Positions 32,944-38,682 of a stretch of DNA of 38,682 bases are shown one piece after another. The DNA lies in NCBI GenBank assembly GCA_026225235.1, contig JAMFSK010000034.1, positions 1-38,682 of the forward strand, given 5' to 3'. Positions within the stretch are counted from its first letter, which is position 1. Each line of letters opens with the position of its first letter. Under the pieces are notes generated by a model. It saw nothing but the letters and a program-made list of their open reading frames with translations, did not search any database and was not told the origin of the DNA. Source of the DNA: Burkholderiales bacterium. Lineage in GTDB: Bacteria > Pseudomonadota > Gammaproteobacteria > Burkholderiales > Burkholderiaceae. Both the position numbers and the translations under genes were made by a program.

Positions 32944-34212
32944 CTATTTGGCCAGCATGCTGTTCGGGCTGGAGCGTTGAGCCCTGGACCACAACCCGAT
33001 CACGATGCCCGCGCCGGCGAGCACCACGAGCGCCGTTCCCACGTAAACCGCCGAGAAACCGAAGTGGTGCGCGACGATCCCTGCGAGCGGGCCGGTTGCA
33101 CCGAGCGCGAGATCGAGGAACGCCGAATAGACACCGAGTGCCGCACCGCGGCTCGGCAATGGAATGGCCTCGACCGCCGCGACCCCGAGGGCCGGAAAGA
33201 CCAGCGCGAAGCCCGAGCCTGCGAGCCCTGCACCGACCAGCGCCAGAAGGCTGCTAGGCGAAAAACCCAACAGCGCCAACCCGATCGCTTCGATCACGAG
33301 CGAGATCAACGCCACCCGATAGCCGCCAAAGCGCGCGATGGTGTCGATAAACAGCAACCGCACGCCGCAGAAGCACACCCCGAAGATCGTCAGCGCGAAC
33401 GCCGCGCCCGACCAGTCGTGACTTGCATAGTAGAGCGTGATGAACGTCGCGATCGAGCCGAAGCCCATCGAACCGAGCCCAAGCGCAAGACCATAGTTGA
33501 GGACGTGGCGGAACACGTGGCGGATGCCCATGCGCTCACCGTGGACCGCGGCGACGCCGGTCTGGCGCCACGCGAGCAGTAAGCCGATCACACCCAGCAC
33601 CATCACCGTGACGCCCAGCGCCTCGAAGCCGATCAGCCGGACCAGCACCACGCCGATCGGTGCACCCGCGGCGAGGCCGCCGTAGGTGGCCACCCCGTTC
33701 CAGGAAATCACCTTGCCCGTGCGATGCAGGCCAACCGCGCCGATTGCCCACTGGATCGCGCCCGTGCCGACCAGGCTCTCCGCACAGCCGACGAACAGAC
33801 GCCCAACCAGCAACGTAACGAATGCTGCCACCGGGTGGTGGGTATCGACCACGGCGGCAAGCAGATAGAACACGCCGCTGACTACGCAGAGCGCGAGCCC
33901 GAGCGAGACCACCCGTTTGGCCCCCATGCTGTCGGCGAGCCGCCCTGCAAAGGGCCGGCTCGCGAGCGTGGCGACATACTGGACGCTGATCACGAGACCC
34001 GCGAGCACCGAGCCCAGGCCGAGATCGTGATGCACATAGCCCGGCAATACCGCGAGCGGCAGGCCAATCGTCAGATAAGCAATGAAGGTGAAGCAGACGA
34101 TCGTCAGGACCCGGAGCATAAAAGCCCGTTCGCCTGGCGCGACAGCCGCAGCCGAGTGGGCGGGCTGGGCAACCGGGACGGCGCTCGCCGGACGACTTGA
34201 ATCAAGTTCCAT
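32944..34212 (-). CDS. MFS transporter, YfcJ/YhhS-like
   Basis: This 422-residue inner-membrane carrier has twelve predicted helices. Signatures include SRPFAGRLADSMGAKR in loop 2-3, and GRLFVGCAESLVGTGAIQWAIG and ISWNGVATYGGLAAGAPIG in helices 4-5, typical of the YfcJ/YhhS family of exporters with unresolved substrates. The start is the ATG at 34212; no strong Shine-Dalgarno sequence precedes it. The longer open frame to 34506 runs into the helicase gene and is not used. It lies 61 bases downstream of the helicase stop and may be transcribed with it. Confidence 0.88.
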   Translation of the reverse strand: MELDSSRPASAVPVAQPAHSAAAVAPGERAFMLRVLTIVCFTFIAYLTIGLPLAVLPGYVHHDLGLGSVLAGLVISVQYVATLASRPFAGRLADSMGAKRVVSLGLALCVVSGVFYLLAAVVDTHHPVAAFVTLLVGRLFVGCAESLVGTGAIQWAIGAVGLHRTGKVISWNGVATYGGLAAGAPIGVVLVRLIGFEALGVTVMVLGVIGLLLAWRQTGVAAVHGERMGIRHVFRHVLNYGLALGLGSMGFGSIATFITLYYASHDWSGAAFALTIFGVCFCGVRLLFIDTIARFGGYRVALISLVIEAIGLALLGFSPSSLLALVGAGLAGSGFALVFPALGVAAVEAIPLPSRGAALGVYSAFLDLALGATGPLAGIVAHHFGFSAVYVGTALVVLAGAGIVIGLWSRAQRSSPNSMLAK

Positions 34213-34273
34213 GATGGGGCCAAACGAGGCCGCCTGAGAAGGCGGCAAAGCCGTTAGTGTAAACCCTTCCGCC

Positions 34274-36454
34274 CTATCCCCACATCTTTCGCATCTGTGC
34301 GGCAAGGTCAATATGCACCCGCGCCTGCTCGGGCGACGTCGTTGTCGCCCGCGGATCCCGCGGCCAACTGGCAGAAGAGAAGCGCGACAACAGCGCGTTC
34401 GGGATGAACCGCGTGCGCGAGCCGTAAACGTGGCGATCGCCTTGCGCCGACTGCTGCGTGACGTAGAAACGCTGCGGCACGATGATCTCGAGCTCATCCT
34501 TCGCACGCGTCATGGCCACATACAGCAGGCGACGTTCTTCCTCAATCTCATCGGGCGAACCCGTTGCGAGATCTGAGGGGATGCAGCCATCGACGCCGTT
34601 GAGCACGAATACCGCATTCCACTCCTGTCCCTTTGCCGAATGAATGGTCGAGAGGATCAGATAGTCTTCATCGCGCAGCGGCACACCGGATTCGTCGCTG
34701 GTTGCGTCGGGCGGATCGAGCGTCAGCTCAGTCAGGAATTTTTCGCGAGAGACGTAGCTCGATGCGATATGCGTCAGTTGCACGAGGTCGGCGATGCGCA
34801 TCGGCGCGTCATCGAATTTGTTGAGCAGATGCGGCTCGTACCAGATGCGCACCTGATCGAGGTCTGCCGGCCATTGATGCACACCCGAACGAAGTGCATC
34901 GACGAGTTCGGCAAACGCCATCCAGTCGTCCGCGGCGCGGGCACCCGGTGCGAAGGCACGCAACGCCGCGCCTGCGTCGCCGGCTGCGACGGCATTGAGT
35001 GCCCGACCCGCCGTGACCGGCCCGACACCCGGCAACAGTTGCATGACCCGGAATCCCGCGACGCGGTCGCGTGGGTTCTCTGCAAACCGCAGGACCGCGA
35101 GCACATCTTTCACATGTGCCGCATCGAGAAATTTAAGGCCACCGAATTTCACAAACGGGATATTGCGGACCGTCAATTCGACCTCGAGCGGACCGCTGTG
35201 ATCCGACGCACGAAACAACACCGCCTGCGACCTGAGTGGTAGGCCTGCTTCGCGATGTTCGAGTACGCGGGCGCAGACATAGCGAGCCTGGTCCGCCTCG
35301 TCTTTGACGTGAATGAGCGACGGCCGTTGCGCCGAAGTGCGCTCCGACCACAAGTGCTTCGTATATCGCTCGGTAGCCAGACCGATAACGGCATTCGATG
35401 CTTGGAGAATGGTCTGTGTCGAACGGTAGTTTTGTTCGAGCGTGACGATGCGTGCAGGCGGATCGAAATGCGAGGGGAAGTCGAGGATATTGCGGACCGT
35501 TGCCGCGCGGAATGAATAGATCGACTGCGCGTCATCGCCGACCACCATCAGACCCCGGCCGTCTGGCTTGAGTCCTCGCAGGATGGCCGCCTGAAGCGCA
35601 TTGGTGTCCTGGTATTCGTCGACCAGCACATGATCGAACCGCTCGCCGACCTGTGCGCCGAGTGCCGGGACCGCCATCATGTGCGAGCAATAGAGCAGCA
35701 AGTCGTCGTAGTCGAGCACGTCTTGTTTCTGCTTGGCTTCGACGTAGGCCGCGAATAGCGCACGGAGTTCGTCGTGCCAGTTCGCGCACCACGGGTAGAC
35801 CGTATCGAGCACCGTTTGAAGCGGGACTTGCGCATTGACCGTGCGCGAGTAAATCGACAGGCATGTGCCTTTAAGCGGGAAGCGTTGATCTTTTGTCGAG
35901 CAGCCGAGTTCGTGGCGAATCAGGTTCATCAGGTCGCCGGAGTCTTCGCGATCATGGATCGTGAAGGTCGGGCTCACGCCGATCTGAACAGCACACTCGC
36001 GTAGCAGGCGCGCGCCGATGCCGTGAAAGGTTCCTGACCAGTCGAGGCCCGAAGCGAGTGTCGCGGCATCGGCGCCGAGTGCACGCCAGGCTATGCGTTC
36101 GACGCGGCGACGCATTTCGGTGGCGGCGCGACGGGAGAAGGTCAGGAGAAGAATGCGGCGAGGGTCGACGCCGTTTGCGAGCAGGTGAGTGACGCGGTGG
36201 GCGAGTGTGTCGGTTTTTCCTGAGCCAGCGCCGGCGATGACCAGGAGGGGGCCGGTGATATGGGGAGGATTCTGGGTCGATACGTCGATGCCGTGCTCGA
36301 CGGCCGCGCGCTGTTGAGCGTTCAGGCGCGCGAGGTAGTCGCTAGCAGCGGGGTCGTGTGGGGGCGCCGCGCGGGCGGTTGTGGGTTCGCTCGCCGAGGT
36401 CGAGGCCGGGGTAGTTTTGGCTGCGGAGGCGGCGTCGGGCACGGTGGTTTGCAT
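34274..36454 (-). CDS. UvrD/Rep-family ATP-dependent DNA helicase, SOS-linked
   Basis: This 726-residue superfamily 1A helicase has an Ala/Thr/Pro-rich N-terminal leader (1-40), then LNAQQRAAVEHG (Q motif), Walker A AGAGSGKTDTL (74-83), VDEYQDTNALQ for Walker B, VGDDAQSIYSFRAA, QNYRST, and near the C-terminus STIHSAKGQEWNAVF and YVAMTRAKDELE. It belongs to the UvrD-like group whose members unwind DNA in repair. ATG 36454 is preferred; a TTG at 36580 would extend over the SOS box. A LexA box lies at 36545-36560, about 85 bases before the start, so expression should rise on DNA damage. The MFS gene follows. Confidence 0.9.
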   Translation of the reverse strand: MQTTVPDAASAAKTTPASTSASEPTTARAAPPHDPAASDYLARLNAQQRAAVEHGIDVSTQNPPHITGPLLVIAGAGSGKTDTLAHRVTHLLANGVDPRRILLLTFSRRAATEMRRRVERIAWRALGADAATLASGLDWSGTFHGIGARLLRECAVQIGVSPTFTIHDREDSGDLMNLIRHELGCSTKDQRFPLKGTCLSIYSRTVNAQVPLQTVLDTVYPWCANWHDELRALFAAYVEAKQKQDVLDYDDLLLYCSHMMAVPALGAQVGERFDHVLVDEYQDTNALQAAILRGLKPDGRGLMVVGDDAQSIYSFRAATVRNILDFPSHFDPPARIVTLEQNYRSTQTILQASNAVIGLATERYTKHLWSERTSAQRPSLIHVKDEADQARYVCARVLEHREAGLPLRSQAVLFRASDHSGPLEVELTVRNIPFVKFGGLKFLDAAHVKDVLAVLRFAENPRDRVAGFRVMQLLPGVGPVTAGRALNAVAAGDAGAALRAFAPGARAADDWMAFAELVDALRSGVHQWPADLDQVRIWYEPHLLNKFDDAPMRIADLVQLTHIASSYVSREKFLTELTLDPPDATSDESGVPLRDEDYLILSTIHSAKGQEWNAVFVLNGVDGCIPSDLATGSPDEIEEERRLLYVAMTRAKDELEIIVPQRFYVTQQSAQGDRHVYGSRTRFIPNALLSRFSSASWPRDPRATTTSPEQARVHIDLAAQMRKMWG

Positions 36455-36544
36455 GGGCAGGTTCGATCTGTCGAAGGGCGCCGACGCTTGCGATTCGCTG
36501 GGTGACGATTGGTAGCGGCGCCGGAGTTCGAGGAATCTTTGAGG

Positions 36545-36560
36545 CTGTACGTTTGTACAG
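36545..36560 (-). promoter_or_regulatory. LexA (SOS) box
   Basis: CTGTACGTTTGTACAG fits the CTGT-N8-ACAG LexA consensus exactly, with 6-bp perfect arms around a 4-base centre. It is upstream of the UvrD-like helicase and downstream of the ATPase gene, and therefore most likely controls the helicase. Confidence 0.75.
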
Positions 36561-36708
36561 TGTGCCTTGAAAAAACGCAACCTTGGGGATACGGCTTATG
36601 AGGGTTCACGGGGGAGCGTCTGTTCGCCAACAAACGAAATCTGTTCTACCCGGGGCCGGCCCCTCACTTAACACACGGCACGATTGACGCTCGCGTTTAG
36701 GGAAGGGC

Positions 36709-38208
36709 TCAAAAGAGTTGCGCGTAGGCGTTCAAATCAAGGCAGCGATATCCGACCTTCTCAAGACCAGACGTCTCTTTTTTGGAGAACGTGGGCGAAA
36801 ATAGCACCTTTTCGACTTCCCAGCCGGTGAGCTTACGCCCCTCCACGGTCGACATGAATCCCGCTATGTGATTCTCGAAGGCGGTCAGCGCGCCGTTGTC
36901 GTGTGCGCTGGCGCTTCGCTTGCAGGAGCCGAAACGCACACGTTTGTCCTCGCTGTTCAATGCCACGACGTCAATCTCGACAAGTCGGTCGATTGAACGA
37001 GCACGGTTCCAAAATCCCACCTCGATAGAAGTGATGGGAAAGTCGCCTTTTCCTTTTCTTGAACATTCGACGTGTAGCTGTCGGATGAGCTTCTCGAATG
37101 CAAAACCCTCGAGCGTGTCGCTACGAGGTTTGGCCTTTTCCAGCACCCGCTCGCGAAGCTGCATTCGCGCTGCGTCCCGTGCGGGCCGGACAACTGCAAT
37201 CCACGCCTGCAAAAAATTATCCGTCACGTAATATCGGGCGTTGCGGCTGCGACTGTCCGAGAACACGGGATGGCGCCGGTCAATCATCCCGTAGTTGTCG
37301 ACCAGCTTCTTGAGTTGTGCACCCAATGAGCGGCCCGTGTCGGTCGGCGACTGCATGCTCGCTACGAGTTCGTTGTGGCCGGTGCCCGGGTGGTCCGCCA
37401 CGAAATGCAGGATGGAGAGCAATTGTCCTCTCATCTCGCGCAGGAACGAGGTGTCGGCTTCTTCTGAGAGCGGGCTGCCTTCGTTCAGGAACAGGCGGAC
37501 AAGAAGCTCGTTGCGCAGCTGGTCGGAGGAAGCATCGAAAAGCCCTTGTCCGTAGGCATCTCTGTAGAACTTGGGTACGCCCTCAAAGTAGGTCCACAAG
37601 AGGAGCCACTGATAAGGATCTTCCAGGCCATGGTCGTTGTACACGGCAAGCAGGTCTTCGAAATCCCAGTGGTCGAGACGAAAAGAATGGGTCAGTCTGC
37701 CGTACAGAGGAGCGGCCTTATCGTCGAGCAGAGCGCTCATCTCGGATTGCAATGAGCCCAGCACGAAGAGGCCGCCGCTCTTCGATTCACGGAGGACGTC
37801 TACCTCGGCCTGCAGGAACGAGTTGAACGCAGCAAGCTGTGGGGAAGTGAAATACTGGAATTCGTCCAGAACCACGATGATGCCGGCGCGGTTCATCGTA
37901 GCGATTGCGCGAGCCATTGACGCGAAGTCGTGCACGTCATTTACCAATGCCTGGGCGGTATTCGAGAGACTGTCCTGCAGCGCGCGCCGGAACTGGCTGG
38001 CGACATCTATCTGGTCGGAGTCTGGAATCTGGACGTAGAAGAGACGCTCGGCAAGCGCTTCGTCGACGCGCGCCAGTTCCCGCAGCAGCGTCGTCTTGCC
38101 AATGCGCCGGCGGCCCTGAATCCGGCAGAAGAACCATCGAGGCTTCTCGAGCAGTCCGCGCAGTTGGTCCAGCGTGCTGCGCCGACCGTAAAAATGCCAA
38201 TCCGCCAT
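36709..38208 (-). CDS. AAA ATPase of the archaeal ATPase_2/DUF234 kind
   Basis: This 499-residue P-loop protein has Walker A GRRRIGKTT (residues 32-40), Walker B IIVVLDEFQYF (Asp115, Glu116), a winged-helix-like region (about 270-330: HPGTGHNELVASMQS) and a C-terminal domain (about 350-470) resembling DUF234. The C-terminal EIDVVALNSEDKRVRFGSCK is reminiscent of PD-(D/E)xK folds, although the usual Glu-x-Lys is replaced by Ser-Cys-Lys, so nuclease activity is doubtful. Such proteins are common in archaea and scattered in bacteria, with no firm function. The ATG at 38208 is immediately preceded by an operator-like palindrome at 38219-38250. It is isolated from its neighbours. Confidence 0.8.
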   Translation of the reverse strand: MADWHFYGRRSTLDQLRGLLEKPRWFFCRIQGRRRIGKTTLLRELARVDEALAERLFYVQIPDSDQIDVASQFRRALQDSLSNTAQALVNDVHDFASMARAIATMNRAGIIVVLDEFQYFTSPQLAAFNSFLQAEVDVLRESKSGGLFVLGSLQSEMSALLDDKAAPLYGRLTHSFRLDHWDFEDLLAVYNDHGLEDPYQWLLLWTYFEGVPKFYRDAYGQGLFDASSDQLRNELLVRLFLNEGSPLSEEADTSFLREMRGQLLSILHFVADHPGTGHNELVASMQSPTDTGRSLGAQLKKLVDNYGMIDRRHPVFSDSRSRNARYYVTDNFLQAWIAVVRPARDAARMQLRERVLEKAKPRSDTLEGFAFEKLIRQLHVECSRKGKGDFPITSIEVGFWNRARSIDRLVEIDVVALNSEDKRVRFGSCKRSASAHDNGALTAFENHIAGFMSTVEGRKLTGWEVEKVLFSPTFSKKETSGLEKVGYRCLDLNAYAQLF

Positions 38209-38218
38209 ATACCCTCGC

Positions 38219-38250
38219 TAAGTTAGCGTACTAAATGGTACGCTAACTTA
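38219..38250. promoter_or_regulatory. Operator-like palindrome, copy 1 (proximal)
   Basis: TAAGTTAGCGTAC and its exact complement flank TAAATG. The site begins 11 bases upstream of the ATPase start codon, where it should overlap the ribosome site or promoter. The core AGCGTAC-TAAATG-GTACGCT recurs at 38376-38401. Confidence 0.7.
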
Positions 38251-38375
38251 TTATTCCGTGCAAATCACTGAATTTAAACGGTAAACCTTAGCGTGCTCGT
38301 GTCCAGCACCGGGGCGGCGACGACCGCGTGGCGCGATTGTGCATGTCACTCCAATCCACGGCTGACTACTTTTAG

Positions 38376-38401
38376 AATAGCGTACTATTTGGTACGCTAT
38401 T
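38376..38401. promoter_or_regulatory. Operator-like palindrome, copy 2 (distal)
   Basis: AATAGCGTAC and its exact complement GTACGCTATT flank TATTTG. The shared core with copy 1 is AGCGTAC-TA-N2-TG-GTACGCT. It lies about 150 bases farther from the ATPase gene, in an AT-rich stretch. Confidence 0.7.
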
Positions 38402-38522
38402 TAAATATATGACGTAGATCATTGATTTTGCGTAGAAAATTTTCGCGCCTCGTTGACGACCCTCTCCGCAGGCAGGATAGAACCCGCCAATGATGGTTGT
38501 CACTTTTGGCCTGATGGGCGCT

Positions 38523-38560
38523 CCGCCGCCTAGTTGTCGCGCGCGACAACTAGGCGGCGG
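38523..38560. repeat. Perfect uninterrupted 38-bp palindrome
   Basis: The left arm CCGCCGCCTAGTTGTCGCG is followed directly by its complete 19-base reverse complement, without a loop. No T-run follows, so a simple terminator is unlikely. The role is unknown; candidates are a cruciform or protein-binding site, or a junction of a past inversion or element insertion. Confidence 0.85.
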
Positions 38561-38623
38561 CTTGGGACGGGGGCGGGAGATTCTGATTGGTCGCCAGCAG
38601 AAAATTCTTTGGACAAAGAAAGG

Positions 38624-38647
38624 GCCCCGAAGTCTGTGACCCGGGGC
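38624..38647 (-). terminator. Possible terminator for a leftward gene beyond the window
   Basis: Read on the minus strand, GCCCCG and CGGGGC form a 6-bp stem around 12 bases, followed by CCTTTCTTT. This would suit the end of a gene transcribed leftward from outside the right edge, which cannot be seen. Confidence 0.4.
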
Positions 38648-38682
38648 GAGGAAGGCTGCTGTTGATTGGCACCAGCGCATAA

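Larger units (their letters stand above)
38251..38682. other. Gene-free right edge
   Basis: No gene is supported in this 430-base stretch. An open frame on the minus strand at 38372-38680 spans two palindromes and has no recognisable domain. The region contains the second operator-like palindrome, a perfect 38-bp palindrome and a terminator-like hairpin, listed separately, plus a 7-bp inverted repeat TTCTTTG-GA-CAAAGAA at 38605-38620. Confidence 0.4.

Noticed and set aside
38372..38680. 102-residue minus-strand open frame at the right edge
   Set aside because: It crosses the operator-like palindrome and the 38-bp palindrome, has no recognisable motif, and its start is at the window edge.
1..38682. 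CRISPR array, tRNA, rRNA or intact insertion sequence
   Set aside because: No regularly spaced repeats, cloverleaf-like segments, rRNA blocks or transposase genes were seen on either strand by reading; a covariance-model scan was not possible.

Overview
The window looks like a stretch of a high-GC betaproteobacterial chromosome, most likely Burkholderiaceae in the Burkholderia/Paraburkholderia/Robbsia range. The basis is codon use and a gene set typical of that group: XRE regulators of the Burkholderia prophage type, PRC-barrel lipoproteins, NodT-type efflux lipoproteins, DUF1488 and an EltD-type polyol dehydrogenase with an FCD regulator. I saw no rRNA, tRNA, CRISPR array or intact insertion sequence. 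This placement is inference; I ran no search.

Left end (1-2700): accessory and partly decayed DNA. It holds degraded coding traces, two tandem paralogous small proteins of unknown function facing a phage-like XRE regulator, and a frameshifted remnant of an outer-membrane (autotransporter-like) beta-barrel. From 2709 to 6771 the minus strand carries a tightly coupled MipA/OmpV - DUF4118 - alpha/beta hydrolase operon and a TPR/ATP-grasp protein. From 7305 to 11072 come a double PRC-barrel lipoprotein with an MFS transporter, a TrhA (hemolysin III) membrane protein and a small lytic transglycosylase.

Polyol island (11162-14233): an erythritol/L-threitol-type dehydrogenase, a DCXR-like short-chain reductase and a divergent FadR-type regulator. 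A 28-codon remnant of a CUT2 sugar ABC permease sits just upstream, so the module appears to have lost its own importer. Next is an AraC regulator divergent from a heme-oxygenase-like (HDO) metalloenzyme.

DNA-repair block (16754-21914): an Ada/AraC/AlkA fusion overlapping an O6-alkylguanine transferase gene, converging on an ATP-dependent DNA ligase overlapped with its MBL-fold exonuclease. The Lhr-Core helicase and phosphoesterase that usually complete the latter operon are absent here. A UvrD-like helicase at 34274-36454 has a canonical LexA box upstream, adding an SOS-controlled repair gene.

Efflux and stress block (21998-34212): a TetR regulator divergent from a complete, overlapping RND tripartite pump operon; a YeiH-type exporter with divergent LysR regulator; an OhrR peroxide sensor without an adjacent ohr; an AT-rich intergenic stretch; DUF1488; a lone receiver domain; and a second MFS transporter.

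Right end (36709-38682): an archaeal-type (ATPase_2-like) AAA ATPase preceded by two copies of one hyphenated palindrome, probably operators, and beyond them a perfect 38-bp palindrome in a region without genes. This and the left end are the parts with most unexplained structure.
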